Below, piece after piece: positions 42,161 to 51,956 of a stretch of 64,000 nucleotides of DNA. Within the stretch, counting starts at the first letter, position 1. The number at the start of each line of letters is the position of its first letter. The stretch is from Saccharibacillus kuerlensis DSM 22868. Its GTDB lineage: Bacteria; Bacillota; Bacilli; Paenibacillales; Paenibacillaceae. The stretch lies in the NCBI RefSeq assembly GCF_000378145.1, contig NZ_KB899280.1, forward strand, positions 62,001 through 126,000. The letters run 5' to 3'. The notes under the pieces are model-generated. The model made no database searches. It was given only the letters and a program-made list of their open reading frames with translations, and was not told where the DNA came from. The position numbers were made by a program, and so were the translations under genes.

Positions 42161-44173
42161 TTGCTCGTACAAACTCATCTGGAATTAACGCTGCTGTCGG
42201 GTTTTATCTTGTTAACTTTGTTTTCCGGCGGTCTGCTGTTTTATATTAAAAGAACCAGCGTCTGGTTGAAGAAATCCGAAAGCCAGCGCGGCTATTACCG
42301 ATCGCTGTTTGAACAGCAGCGAAACGTCATCATTGAGGTAGGGCTTGACGGTATTATTACAGGGCTTAACCCTTATGCGCAACGCTTGGTCAGAGACGCA
42401 TATACTGCCTGTATTGGAGAACCGCTGCTGAAATTCGCTTTTCCGGAGCATAGAGACCAAATATCAGATGCATTCAATCGGGCCGCCTGCGGAGAAACAA
42501 GTATCATCGATCAAATTTCGGTATTTTTGTCCCCGGAGCATATGCATTGGCACGTCACCTATAGCCCGGCTTACCGTGAGGGCAGGATCAGCGGCGTGTT
42601 CATTACTGCGGTCAACTGCACGGATACACATAATCTGCAGCTCGAATTGGAGCAGAAACAGACCAGCTACGAACAGGTCGCGGACAGCATTACGGACATT
42701 ATTATCGTTCTCGATGAAGATCTGGTTCCCATGTACGTATCGCCATCCTTTGAAAAGAAGCTTGGCTATGAAAGAGGGCCCTACCTGTTCTCCCATCCCG
42801 TTACCGAATACGTTCCGGAAGAAGTGGCAGCGAGCATCCGCAGAAAACGAGATGAACTTCAAAACGGCGAATTCATATCCAATTTCGAATTGAAATTTCC
42901 TCAAAACGACGGAAACATTATTGATTTGGAATGCAGCGCTTCGCCAATGCTTAACGATCAAGGCAAAGTTAACAGATTGATTGTCGTACTGCGAGATATT
43001 ACCTTGCGAAAAAGTGCCGAACAGGCGTTGATAGACGGCGAATCCCTGTATTTAAAGCTTCAGAACAGTCTGGATCATTTCTCGGAAGACGGTTCCCGGA
43101 TGATGAAAGCGGCCGAGCTGGAGCAGCGGTTGGTGGGGGAACTGAAAGGGATTTTAAATACGAATCAAGTGTCCATTTTGGAAACGGCTGGCTTCCAACA
43201 CTTTGCCTGCCGTCAGGGGAATTTGCCTTCGGAAAAGAAGCTGAGCAAGCTCCAAAGTTATCGTGAAATTCGTCTTCCAGTCGGCCACATTTTTAAATTG
43301 GACTCTGCTGCCTTTTTCGTGATCGGGAATCGACGGGGTATGGTTCAGCTTGTATGGTTGGAAGTCTATCCGCCGGAATTGGAAAAAGCTCCTGTTCGGA
43401 TCTGGCTTCAGACGCTCGCCCGTTATATCGATTCTTTTTATGAAAATATACTCAAAATCAAAGACCTTACAGATGAATTGGAATCTTTAACGCAGAAACA
43501 ACGCACACCGGCCTGGCTGCTTCGACTGATGTATGCCGTATCTGAAAAGGAGCGTCGAGGGGTATCCCAGGATCTTCATGATGCCGCTCTGCAGGAACAG
43601 ATTATTTGGTACCGTAAACTGGAAGTGCTTCAATATTCGGAAGATATGAGTGAGCCGGCAAAAGAAGAAATACGCCGTGTCTGCGATGGACTGCTGGATG
43701 TTATTCATCAGATTCGGACTACCTGTCATGAACTGAGACCACCGTTCTTAAAAGAGTGGGGAATTGGTCAAGCTCTCGAAGCTCTGCATGATCAAGTGCA
43801 GCTGCGTGCCGATTATCGGATCGATTTTGACCAGAAGGGATTTACCGCCAAGCTTGAAGATGAGCAGATGATTGCCTTATACCGAATTAATCAGGAACTG
43901 CTGAACAATGCGATCAAACATTCGGAAGCGACGGAAGTACGGTTGTCACTAACCGATCATAAAGACGGGGTGCTGATGACTTATCAGGATAACGGCATCG
44001 GTATTCCGGAAACCAAGCTGCAAAATCTGTTATCTACCATGGGACTGTATGGCATGCAGGAGAGGGTAAGAAGTCTGGAAGGGGATATGCAGATCGACTC
44101 CTCGCCGGGCCGCGGTCTTACAATTCATGTTCATCTTCCGCGAATCCACGCTGCGGCGATTGCTGCTGTATAG
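42161..44173 (+). CDS. ComP-like PAS sensor histidine kinase
   Basis: 670 residues from TTG 42161 with GGGAGTG about 10 bp upstream. One membrane helix (about 8-28) is followed by PAS domains at about 48-155 and 165-290, a GAF-like region (about 300-430), a HisKA_3 dimerisation helix with phospho-acceptor H473 in VSQDLHDAALQEQ, and a HATPase domain (NQELLNNAIKHSEA; DNGIGIP; GLYGMQERV). The dimerisation region strongly resembles ComP of Bacillus, but the ten-helix pheromone-binding half of ComP is absent; the PAS domains replace it. It is directly upstream of the ComA-like gene, its likely partner. Confidence 0.85.
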   Translation: MLVQTHLELTLLSGFILLTLFSGGLLFYIKRTSVWLKKSESQRGYYRSLFEQQRNVIIEVGLDGIITGLNPYAQRLVRDAYTACIGEPLLKFAFPEHRDQISDAFNRAACGETSIIDQISVFLSPEHMHWHVTYSPAYREGRISGVFITAVNCTDTHNLQLELEQKQTSYEQVADSITDIIIVLDEDLVPMYVSPSFEKKLGYERGPYLFSHPVTEYVPEEVAASIRRKRDELQNGEFISNFELKFPQNDGNIIDLECSASPMLNDQGKVNRLIVVLRDITLRKSAEQALIDGESLYLKLQNSLDHFSEDGSRMMKAAELEQRLVGELKGILNTNQVSILETAGFQHFACRQGNLPSEKKLSKLQSYREIRLPVGHIFKLDSAAFFVIGNRRGMVQLVWLEVYPPELEKAPVRIWLQTLARYIDSFYENILKIKDLTDELESLTQKQRTPAWLLRLMYAVSEKERRGVSQDLHDAALQEQIIWYRKLEVLQYSEDMSEPAKEEIRRVCDGLLDVIHQIRTTCHELRPPFLKEWGIGQALEALHDQVQLRADYRIDFDQKGFTAKLEDEQMIALYRINQELLNNAIKHSEATEVRLSLTDHKDGVLMTYQDNGIGIPETKLQNLLSTMGLYGMQERVRSLEGDMQIDSSPGRGLTIHVHLPRIHAAAIAAV

Positions 44174-44221
44174 GCCGCACCTAGTGTTACCGTTTATTTT
44201 ACTGCCGAATACGGAGGATTT

Positions 44222-44872
44222 ATGCTGAATATACTTTTACTTGACGACCACCCTGCCGTTACGGAAGGAACCAAACTGATTTTGGAAAAGGATCAGGAAT
44301 TTCGGGTAACGGCTTTTGATAAATTTGATGGACTGATCGAAATTGTCCAGCAGCAGCATTTCGACGTCATGTTGTTTGATTTATTCATGCCTCCTTTTAA
44401 CGGGATCGATCTCGCATCTGAAGTGATTAAACATGTACCGGATGCCTGCATTTTGATTTACACGGGCTTTGATATTGGTCCGCATTTAAATCGTCTGATT
44501 GATGCCGGACTGTCCGGTTATGTACCGAAAACGTCTACTCGCGAGCAGTTGGTCGGAGCGATCCGGTGCGCCATGCGCCGGGAAGTCGTACTGCCGCTTG
44601 ATGTATTCCGCGATATGCGCAAAAATCAGCAGGAAGCTGTGGCGGAGCGCCCGGCTTCGAGCAGACCTTCGCTGCTTGAGCGCGACATCGAAATTTTGCA
44701 GCAGATATCTCAAGGCAAAGGAAATCGTCTGATTGCGGAACAAATGTGTATGAGCCAGCGTTCCCTGGAATACCAGCTGACTCATCTCTTTCAAAAACTT
44801 GGCGTCAAATCGAGAATCGAAGCGGTTGGCAAAGCCAAAGATATCGGAATTCTCGATCAGATTGTGATATAG
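44222..44872 (+). CDS. ComA-like NarL/FixJ-family response regulator
   Basis: 216 residues; ATACGGAGGA precedes ATG 44222. Receiver: LLLDDHPAVTEGTKLIL, the ComA-type N-terminus, with D53 in VMLFDLFMPP, Thr in LIYTGFD and Lys in YVPKTST. C-terminal LuxR-type helix-turn-helix: LLERDIEILQQISQGKGNRLI, then MSQRSLEYQLTHLFQKLGVK and SRIEAVGKAKDIGIL, again ComA-like. It should be phosphorylated by the kinase encoded just upstream. ComA-box-like sites in front of this operon (40622) and the che operon (44990) are plausible targets, which would make the circuit self-regulating. Confidence 0.88.
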   Translation: MLNILLLDDHPAVTEGTKLILEKDQEFRVTAFDKFDGLIEIVQQQHFDVMLFDLFMPPFNGIDLASEVIKHVPDACILIYTGFDIGPHLNRLIDAGLSGYVPKTSTREQLVGAIRCAMRREVVLPLDVFRDMRKNQQEAVAERPASSRPSLLERDIEILQQISQGKGNRLIAEQMCMSQRSLEYQLTHLFQKLGVKSRIEAVGKAKDIGILDQIVI

Positions 44873-44905
44873 ATACAGTATTCATATATCAAATTGAATG
44901 TAATT

Positions 44906-44939
44906 AAAGCCCGGATTCCTTAGTGGAGTCCGGGCTTTT
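44906..44939 (+). terminator. Intrinsic terminator of the cheY operon
   Basis: AAAGCCCGGATTCC (44906-44919) pairs with GGAGTCCGGGCTTT (44925-44938) with one G-T pair, then T. Confidence 0.85.
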
Positions 44940-44989
44940 GTCGTTAGCATGCTATGGGTTTTACGAGAAACATTCCGCGCATATTCGGT

Positions 44990-45067
44990 TTGCGGAGCTG
45001 CGCAAAAAGGTTTGCGCGGTCCCGAATGCTTTTTTACGGTTACCAAAGTGTGTTGCGCGACTATGAT
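44990..45067 (+). promoter_or_regulatory. ComA-box-like operator and promoter of the che operon
   Basis: TTGCGG-AGCT-GCGCAA (44990-45005) matches TTGCGG-N4-CCGCAA at 11 of 12 positions. A third half-site TTGCGC lies at 45012-45017, and a -10 TATGAT at 45062-45067 without a good -35. Sequence similarity with 40622-40698 extends across the whole element with nearly the same spacing (box centre about 60 bp before the -10 in both). Confidence 0.65.
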
Positions 45068-45133
45068 AGAAGTACGAGAAATAGAAAACAAAATTAACTA
45101 TGGGTTTTAGTCCCAATGAAAGGCGAGATTTAC

Positions 45134-45553
45134 ATGGAGGAATCCGGTCAACAATTTATCGCGATCGAACTTGGCAGTGAGCGATATGCGCTCCCCATTT
45201 CTCATATTCATGAAATCATCAAGATGCAGAAAATTACGGTTGTGCCAAACAGTCGTTTCTTTATGGAGGGTGTGACAAATCTCAGAGGTAAAATTGTGCC
45301 GATCATCAATCTGCGCAAACGCTTCAGCATGGAAGAAGTGTCCGCCACTCGCACGACCCGAATTGTCGTAGTCAATCATCAAGATGAGATTGTAGGCATG
45401 GTAGTCGATCGGGTACGCCAGGTCATTCAGTTCAATTCTATCGAAGATGCGGGAGACAGCACATCAGGGATCGACAGCCATTATTTTTCGGGAATCGGTT
45501 ACTTGGACGACGATTTTATAACCATTTTGAATATTGGAAGTACGCTGCGATGA
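45134..45553 (+). CDS. cheW: CheW-type chemotaxis coupling protein
   Basis: 139 residues from ATG 45134, preceded by AAAGGCGAG; an in-frame ATG at 45116 has no site. SH3-like CheW fold: FIAIELGSERYALPISHIHE, NLRGKIVPIINLRKRF, VVVNHQDEIVGMVVDRVRQV and the closing GIGYLDDDFITILNI. It links receptors to the kinase CheA. First gene of cheW-cheA-mcp-cheR-cheB-cheW. Confidence 0.92.
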   Translation: MEESGQQFIAIELGSERYALPISHIHEIIKMQKITVVPNSRFFMEGVTNLRGKIVPIINLRKRFSMEEVSATRTTRIVVVNHQDEIVGMVVDRVRQVIQFNSIEDAGDSTSGIDSHYFSGIGYLDDDFITILNIGSTLR

Positions 45554-45568
45554 AGGGAGGCAAGCAAT

Positions 45569-47695
45569 GTGAATCGTGATGAATTAATGAGGTTTTTTCT
45601 CGAAGAAGCCGACGAACAGCTGCAGCTGCTTGAACAAGAAGTATTAAGGCTGGAACAGGATGGAGGAGCGGAAGCGACGATCCAATGCATTTTCCGTGCC
45701 GCTCATACCTTGAAAGGTTCCTCTGCAGCAATGGGATTTGAAACGATGAAAAATTTGACGCACGAAATGGAAAATGTGCTGGATCAGATTCGCGGCGGAA
45801 AGCTTGGAGTCGACAAATCGATTATCAATGTGCTGTTCCTCTGTCTCGATCAGCTGAACGATTTTAAGAAGCAGATTGAAGATCGGGGAGATTGCGAAGG
45901 TGACACCGGCCCGCTCGTTGAGCAGTTGAAGAAACTGATTGGCGGGGATAAGCAGACGCAAGCCCCGCAGTCCGTGCAGACGTCCGCTCAAGACCTTTTT
46001 GGACAAAAAGAGAGGGACCTGCTGGAAGAAGCAAAAGCGGAAGGATTCCGAGGCTGGACAGTTCGTCTGCTGATTTCCGAAAGCTGTGAGATGAAGATGG
46101 CCAGGGCATTTATTTTGAGAAATCGAATGGAAGAATGTGTGAAAGTGGTGGCCATGCATCCGGGGTTGGAAGAGATCGATGAAGAGGCAATGGGGCCGCT
46201 GGAGGTAACTTACCTGATCGCCTGCCTCAAAGAAAGAGTCGATATTGAGGATCATCTGGCATTGGTTATGAAAGATGAACCGGTAGAAGGGTTTGAGCTG
46301 CTGGATGAGCATTTGAAACAGCCAGGAAGAACGGAGACTTCCGCATCGAGCGAAGAGCTTAAATTCGCGGGAAATCAAGCTTCTCCAGAAGAAGAGAGCC
46401 TTTCTGTATCAACGGCTCCAGCGATATCCGGCTCCGCTAAGAGTGAAGGAGACGAGCCTCGCAGAGTAACCGGGCAAAGTGTCCGTGTCGATGTTGATCG
46501 GCTGGAAAATCTGATGAATCTTGTCGGCGAACTGGTTATCGATCAGACGAGGATCGCCCAGGTGGGGGGGCTGCTGAGAGATCTGGTGAGCAGCGACGCC
46601 GACGATACCATGGACGAATTCGACAGTATCGCCAACCATATTTCCAGAGTAGTCGGAGAGCTGCAGGAAAGCGTAATGAAGACGCGTATGCTGCCGATCG
46701 AACAGCTTTTCAATCGCTTCCCGCGAATGATTCGGGATTTGGCGCAGAAGATTGACAAGCCGATCAATCTGCTGCTGGAAGGCAAAGAAACCGAATTGGA
46801 TCGGACAGTAATCGAAGAGATCGGCGATCCGCTGATTCACCTCCTGCGCAATAGTGCGGATCACGGCATTGAAGGTCGGGGAAAGCGTCTGGCATCCGGT
46901 AAGCCGGAGGTAGGAATGATCCGACTGAAAGCCGCTCATCAAGAAAATCAAGTTGTGCTCACCATCGAAGACGACGGTGGGGGGATCGATGCGGAGAAAA
47001 TCAAACAGTCGGCGCTGAGCAAGAAGCTGATTACCGAGACCCAGGCTGCCCAAATGTCTGAGCAGGAGCTGATCCACTTGATTTTCGCGCCGGGTTTCTC
47101 GACTGCCAAGGAAATCAGCGATGTTTCGGGACGCGGAGTCGGGATGGATATCGTTCGCAGTCATATCGAGAAGCTTAATGGCATTATCGACGTGGAAACA
47201 AAGCTGGGCGAAGGGACCAAGTTCACAATTAAACTTCCGCTCACACTGGCCATCATGCGCGGTCTGCTGATCCGGATCCATCATTCGACTTATGCGCTTC
47301 CGATCAGCAGCGTTGCCGAAATTATGCGGCTGCCGCGCAAGGAAATTCATTCAATCAAAGGCCAAATGGCCGTTCGAATACGGGAGCAGGTGCTTCCTCT
47401 AGTATGGATACACGATCATTTCAATGTACCGAGACCTGCAGTGCGCAGCGACGATAATGTCTTCATTGTGATTGTGGGCGCAGCGGAAAAGCGAATTGCG
47501 CTTGTTGTTGACGAGTTGGTGGGCAACCAGGAAATCGTTGTAAAGTCGATGGGTTCTTATGTAGGCAAGGTAGACGGGGTATCGGGGGCCACGATACTGG
47601 GAGACGGCGGAGTGGCACTGATTCTCGATATTACTGGTATTTTCAGTCTGTTGAGCAGGGACAAAGGGCTCCCTCATGACAGCTTGGCCGTATAA
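45569..47695 (+). CDS. cheA: Chemotaxis histidine kinase CheA
   Basis: 708 residues from GTG 45569, with AAGGGAGGC upstream, 15 bp after cheW. Domains: P1 Hpt with phospho-acceptor H46 in FRAAHTLKGSSAAMGF; P2-like response-regulator-binding domain at about 155-250; P3 dimerisation helix at about 300-375 (VDVDRLENLMNLVGELVIDQ); P4 ATPase at about 375-560 (HLLRNSADHGIE, DDGGGID, FSTAKEISDVSGRGVGMDIV); P5 CheW-like regulatory domain at about 565-708 (LAIMRGLLIRIHHSTYALPI). All catalytic parts are intact. It phosphorylates CheY and CheB. Confidence 0.95.
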   Translation: MNRDELMRFFLEEADEQLQLLEQEVLRLEQDGGAEATIQCIFRAAHTLKGSSAAMGFETMKNLTHEMENVLDQIRGGKLGVDKSIINVLFLCLDQLNDFKKQIEDRGDCEGDTGPLVEQLKKLIGGDKQTQAPQSVQTSAQDLFGQKERDLLEEAKAEGFRGWTVRLLISESCEMKMARAFILRNRMEECVKVVAMHPGLEEIDEEAMGPLEVTYLIACLKERVDIEDHLALVMKDEPVEGFELLDEHLKQPGRTETSASSEELKFAGNQASPEEESLSVSTAPAISGSAKSEGDEPRRVTGQSVRVDVDRLENLMNLVGELVIDQTRIAQVGGLLRDLVSSDADDTMDEFDSIANHISRVVGELQESVMKTRMLPIEQLFNRFPRMIRDLAQKIDKPINLLLEGKETELDRTVIEEIGDPLIHLLRNSADHGIEGRGKRLASGKPEVGMIRLKAAHQENQVVLTIEDDGGGIDAEKIKQSALSKKLITETQAAQMSEQELIHLIFAPGFSTAKEISDVSGRGVGMDIVRSHIEKLNGIIDVETKLGEGTKFTIKLPLTLAIMRGLLIRIHHSTYALPISSVAEIMRLPRKEIHSIKGQMAVRIREQVLPLVWIHDHFNVPRPAVRSDDNVFIVIVGAAEKRIALVVDELVGNQEIVVKSMGSYVGKVDGVSGATILGDGGVALILDITGIFSLLSRDKGLPHDSLAV

Positions 47696-47782
47696 AAAGG
47701 TCTGATCAGACAGCAAGATTGCCCGGATCGTCTAACTTACAAAGCGTCTATTGACATTGAGTATATTTCAGGGGGAATTAAG

Positions 47783-50700
47783 ATGGGATTCACATCGAAG
47801 ATCGCAGCCAAACGAATTAACGAACTGGGCATCGAACGTCATGTTGTTCAAGCCTCGCAGGAAGCGCACACACTGGATCGCAGTTTAACCGATATTTCAG
47901 GTCGGGCAGGACAGTTGGCGGAAGGTACGCATGTTCAGGCAGGTACGGCGGAAAGCCACGCACGCGGTGCCAAAGAACTGGCTGAATCGCTTGAGGAACT
48001 GGCGGGACATTCGGATAAAACGAAACGTACGCTTCAAGATACGACAGAAACATCAGGTAAGCTTTATCGCTCGTTGGAGCAGCAGGCGGAAGCGGAACGC
48101 AGGGCGGATCGGTTGATCGACGAGGCATCCGAAAGTATTCGTTTCGCCGGTATCGGAGCTTCCTCGCTGGTGAAGCAGGCGGATGAGGCGGTAGAGGCTT
48201 CTTCTCAAACGGCATCATCGGTTCGTAATCTGAACTTGTCATACGAAGAGGATCTGCGTACGGCCAAACAGGCTGCAGCCGCTGCGAGCATAGCAGCCGG
48301 AGTTTCGATGTCGCTGAAACCGAATGCGGAATCTGTTCAAGAAGAAATCTCTCTAGCAGGGAAAGCCGCTGCTTCGGCGCTCGCCAAATTCCGTGAGATC
48401 GGCAGCGAAACGGCTTCGCTGCGGCATCATACAGAAAGTACAGCGGATTCTGTCGAGGGTATTTCCGAACAGATCGAAACGATGGATGCTTCCATCAAGA
48501 GCACAGCCGACAGTGCCGAGAGTCTGACGGCTTCTGCGGAAGAAACGGCTGCTGCGATTCAAGAAATGGCGGCTTCCATTCAGCAGGTCGCGGGCAACGC
48601 GGAAAGCACAGCGGGATCGGTAGAGCAGATCTCCGCTTCCATCGAAGAGATGGGAAGTTCGATCAAAGGAGTAGCCGTCAACGGTGAAAGCCTGACGGCT
48701 TCCGCTCAGGAAACGACCGCAGCTGTTCAGGAAATGATCGTTTCCATTCAGCAGGTTGCAGGCAACGCGGAAAATACAGTCGGATCGGTAGAACAGATCT
48801 CCGCTTCTATCGAAGAAATGGGTGCATCCATTAAAGGTGTTGCGATCAATGCCGAAAGTCTGACCGGCTCTGCAGAAGAAACGGCTGCTGCGATTCAAGA
48901 AATGGCCGCTTCCATTCAGCAGGTCGCGGGCAACGCGGAAAGCACGGCGGGATCGGTAGAGCAGATCTCCGCTTCCATCGAAGAAATGAGCGGTTCAGTT
49001 AAGGGAGTCGCAACTAACGCGGAAAGCCTGACAGCTTCCGCAGAGGAAATGACGGGCGGCGTCCAAGAGATGGTCGTTTCGATCGAGCAGGTTGCAGGTA
49101 ATGCGGTCAGCACTACAGCTTCCGTAGAAGAAATTTCCGCATCGATCGAGGAGATGGGCAGTTCTATTCAGGGAGTAGCAGTGAATGCCGAAAGTCTGAC
49201 GGCTTCCGCAGAAGAAACGGCTGCCGCAATTCAAGAAATGGCGGCTTCCATTCAGCAGGTTGCAGGCAACAGTGAAAGCACAGCCAGCTCGGTGGAACAA
49301 ATTTCGGCATCGATCGAGGAAATGAGTCATTCTATTCAAGGCGTGGCCAACAACGCCGAAAGTCTAAGTGCTTCCGCCAAGGAAACAACGGATGCTGTTC
49401 AAGAAATGGTTGCTTCCATTCAACAGGTAGCCGGCAACAGCGAAAGCACAGCCAGCTCGGTGGAGCAGATTTCCGCTTCGATTGAACAGATGAGCAGTTC
49501 GGTAAAAAGCGTGGCTCGCAATGCGGAAGATCTTCAGCGATACACGGGAGATACCTCCGCTTCCGTCGAACAAATGGCCGCTTCGATTGAGCAGGTGGCT
49601 CGTAATGCCCAAACGGTCAACGGCTTGGCCGAAGAGGTGAGAACGGATGCGAGAGACGGAGAAAAGTCTATCGTACAATCCGTACAAGGAATGAAAGAAA
49701 TTGCCGAGGTCGTTACCCAGGCTTCCAGCGTAATGCTCAATCTGGGCAAAAGCTCGGAGGAGATCGGCAGCATTATTGAAGTCATTGATGATATCGCGGA
49801 GCAGACGAACCTGCTGGCGCTGAATGCGGCTATCGAAGCGGCGCGTGCGGGAGAACATGGAAAAGGTTTCGCAGTTGTGGCAGATGAGGTTCGTAAGCTG
49901 GCCGAGCGCAGTGCAAAGGCAACCAAGGAAATTGCACAGCTGATCAAAGGTATCCAGTCCGAAACATCGGATGCAATTAAAGCGATCGACCTGGGTACAG
50001 AGAAAGTCGAACAGGGAACGGTGCTGGCCGACGAAGCCGGCGTTGCGATCCGTAAAATTGTAGACGGAATCGACCGAATTACAGGCGAGGTGTCCCAAAT
50101 CACAACAGCCACTGTTGAACAGGCAAAAGGAGCCGAGACTGTCGTTGAATCGATCTCAAGGCTTGTTGAGCAGTCAGAGATGGTAACGCTGGCGACGAAG
50201 GAGCAGGCGTCGGGGGTTGAAGAAATCGTCAAAGGCATCTCCAACGCCCGTGAACAGGTTCGTCAGGTAACAGTGGCTACGCGCGAGCAAGCCAAGCAGG
50301 GGGAAAGTATTGCACAGGCTGTTGAAAATGTAACGAAGCAGGCCCAGATGGTATCGGCTGCAGTCAAGGAACAGTCGATGGGTGTCGGCGAAATTATCCA
50401 AGGGATTGTCAATGCTCGCGATCAGGTTGGTCAAATCAGCAGTGCAACGGTTGAGCAGGCCAAGCAGAGCCGGGAATTGGTCACTGCCGTTGAAAATGTA
50501 ACGAGACAGGCAGAAATGGTAACGATGGCCGTAAGCGAACAGGCTAACGGTGTAAAAGATATTATTCTCGGCATTACCAATGCCCGTGAGCAGGTTCGTC
50601 AAGTATCGACTGCAACAGTTGAGCAGGCTAAGCAGGGCAGAATGTTGACCGAAGCTGCAAGCAGCATGACGAAGCAGGCAGAAATGGTGACAGCTTCGAT

Positions 50701-51871
50701 CAAAGAACAAGCTCAGTCGGTTGATGAGATTGTCAAAGGCATTATCAACGCCCGTGATCAGGTTGGCCAAGTGACTTATGCTGCGGTCGAAATGGCCAAG
50801 CAGAGCCGCGAAATTGTTTCCGCAGTCGAGAATGTGACCAAGCAGTCGGAAATGGTCTCAAGCGCTATGATCGAGCAGGCGGAATCCGCTCAGGAAGTTG
50901 CAAAAGGAATTGCCGAGGCCCGTGAGCAGGTCAGACAGATTACATCCGCTATGAGAGAGCAGGCTGAGCAGGGCCGTAACATCGCATCTGCAGTCTCCAG
51001 TGTATCCGAGCAGGCGGAAATGGTTGCTTCAGCCGTGAAAGAACAGGCGGCGAGCGTAGAAGAAATTGTACAGGGAATTGTCAGTGCCCGTGAACAGGTC
51101 GGACAGATTACTTCGGCTGCCGTTGAACAAGCCCAGCAGAGCCGTGAAATCGTCAAAGCGGTCGAAAATGTGACAAAACAGTCGGAGAATGTGGCTGCAT
51201 CGGCTCGTGAACAAGTTGCGGTTTCGGAAACGGTCGTTACCGGCATTCGAAATGCGAGAGAAAAGCTGGTTCTGATCCGCACGACTCTCTCCGGACAGCT
51301 TGACAGCGGAACGGATGTAATCGAACGCTTTGAAGAGGCGACTGCCAACAGTGCACAAGCTTCGGATGCTGCAGGACGTCTGGTCCAAGAAGCTGGTACG
51401 GCTTGGGAGCGTTCCGAAGAAGCGTTCCAAGCGGCGGAAGAACTCGTGAAATCGATCGCCAACCGTGAAGCGAATCTTCGCAAACTGGAAGAGCAGAGCC
51501 TTACGGCTGCCGAATCCGCACTTGTCATTCAAGGCGGAACCAATGAACGAATCAAGCAAATTCAAGTGTTGGAGCAGACATTTGCGGACATTCGTGCTGC
51601 GCGCAAACAATCGGAGTTCGAAGCACAGCTTCAGCTAAGCCGAGCACTTGGTGAACGTGCGGACGATGCATTCCGTTCGGTTAGCGGTTCCTCCGATATG
51701 CTTCGTCTTGCCGGCGACCAAGGAAGGAAATTGGCTCGCGAAGCGAAGGAAGCGGGAGAGTTCACGCTGCGGTTCGCAGACGAACTGCGTCGTATGAGCC
51801 AGAGCTTTGCAGAAGCGACAGAACGCGCCCAGACAGTTAGACACTCTCTGAACAGCGTAAGATTTAACTAA
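47783..51871 (+). CDS. Giant soluble methyl-accepting chemotaxis protein with matched repeat arms
   Basis: 1362 residues; AGGGGGAA precedes ATG 47783. No membrane segment and no recognisable sensor domain; almost all is Ala/Glu/Gln/Ser-rich coiled coil. The MCP tip is canonical ([20 protein letters not shown], then [20 protein letters not shown]) with its turn near E691. The arm before the tip contains six and a half 56-residue repeats (residues 245-608); the arm after it contains seven (779-1170). The arms are about 690 and 670 residues, so the hairpin can pair along its whole length. It couples to CheW and CheA encoded upstream. Input may come through protein partners or the non-repeat ends (inference). 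Confidence 0.88.
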   Translation: MGFTSKIAAKRINELGIERHVVQASQEAHTLDRSLTDISGRAGQLAEGTHVQAGTAESHARGAKELAESLEELAGHSDKTKRTLQDTTETSGKLYRSLEQQAEAERRADRLIDEASESIRFAGIGASSLVKQADEAVEASSQTASSVRNLNLSYEEDLRTAKQAAAAASIAAGVSMSLKPNAESVQEEISLAGKAAASALAKFREIGSETASLRHHTESTADSVEGISEQIETMDASIKSTADSAESLTASAEETAAAIQEMAASIQQVAGNAESTAGSVEQISASIEEMGSSIKGVAVNGESLTASAQETTAAVQEMIVSIQQVAGNAENTVGSVEQISASIEEMGASIKGVAINAESLTGSAEETAAAIQEMAASIQQVAGNAESTAGSVEQISASIEEMSGSVKGVATNAESLTASAEEMTGGVQEMVVSIEQVAGNAVSTTASVEEISASIEEMGSSIQGVAVNAESLTASAEETAAAIQEMAASIQQVAGNSESTASSVEQISASIEEMSHSIQGVANNAESLSASAKETTDAVQEMVASIQQVAGNSESTASSVEQISASIEQMSSSVKSVARNAEDLQRYTGDTSASVEQMAASIEQVARNAQTVNGLAEEVRTDARDGEKSIVQSVQGMKEIAEVVTQASSVMLNLGKSSEEIGSIIEVIDDIAEQTNLLALNAAIEAARAGEHGKGFAVVADEVRKLAERSAKATKEIAQLIKGIQSETSDAIKAIDLGTEKVEQGTVLADEAGVAIRKIVDGIDRITGEVSQITTATVEQAKGAETVVESISRLVEQSEMVTLATKEQASGVEEIVKGISNAREQVRQVTVATREQAKQGESIAQAVENVTKQAQMVSAAVKEQSMGVGEIIQGIVNARDQVGQISSATVEQAKQSRELVTAVENVTRQAEMVTMAVSEQANGVKDIILGITNAREQVRQVSTATVEQAKQGRMLTEAASSMTKQAEMVTASIKEQAQSVDEIVKGIINARDQVGQVTYAAVEMAKQSREIVSAVENVTKQSEMVSSAMIEQAESAQEVAKGIAEAREQVRQITSAMREQAEQGRNIASAVSSVSEQAEMVASAVKEQAASVEEIVQGIVSAREQVGQITSAAVEQAQQSREIVKAVENVTKQSENVAASAREQVAVSETVVTGIRNAREKLVLIRTTLSGQLDSGTDVIERFEEATANSAQASDAAGRLVQEAGTAWERSEEAFQAAEELVKSIANREANLRKLEEQSLTAAESALVIQGGTNERIKQIQVLEQTFADIRAARKQSEFEAQLQLSRALGERADDAFRSVSGSSDMLRLAGDQGRKLAREAKEAGEFTLRFADELRRMSQSFAEATERAQTVRHSLNSVRFN
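48515..49606 (+). repeat. Tandem 168-bp coding repeats, N-side arm of the giant MCP
   Basis: Six full copies of a 168-bp unit (56 codons, eight heptads) and one half copy. Each unit starts like [20 protein letters not shown] and ends near [14 protein letters not shown]; each is itself two related 28-residue halves. Odd copies resemble each other more than even ones, giving a 336-bp higher-order period. Copies starting at 48515 and 48851 are almost identical in DNA, pointing to recent duplication. Confidence 0.9.
50117..51292 (+). repeat. Tandem 168-bp coding repeats, C-side arm of the giant MCP
   Basis: Seven copies of a 56-codon unit of the form [20 protein letters not shown] ... [14 protein letters not shown]. 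Copies alternate between the endings REQVRQ and RDQVGQ/REQVGQ, giving a 112-residue higher-order period like that of the other arm. Confidence 0.9.
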
Positions 51872-51897
51872 TTGAAATAGAAAGAAGATCCGTAAGC

Positions 51898-51931
51898 TGG
51901 CACAGAAAGTCCTTATGGACGGTCTGTGCCA
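51898..51931 (+). terminator. Long hairpin between the MCP gene and cheR
   Basis: TGGCACAGA (51898-51906) pairs with TCTGTGCCA (51923-51931), with an inner GTCC/GGAC stem. It is followed by ATATTTTAAG, not a clean U-tract. It may be a partial terminator or a processing site lowering cheR-cheB-cheW expression relative to the receptor. Confidence 0.5.
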
Positions 51932-51956
51932 TATTTTAAGGAAAGGAACAATAAAT

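Noticed and set aside
46409-47350. 313-codon open frame on the - strand
   Set aside because: Antisense to cheA; shadow of strong codon bias.
47700-47711. Palindrome GTCTGATCAGAC after cheA
   Set aside because: It is short, lacks a U-tract and is not repeated elsewhere in the window, so no function can be argued.
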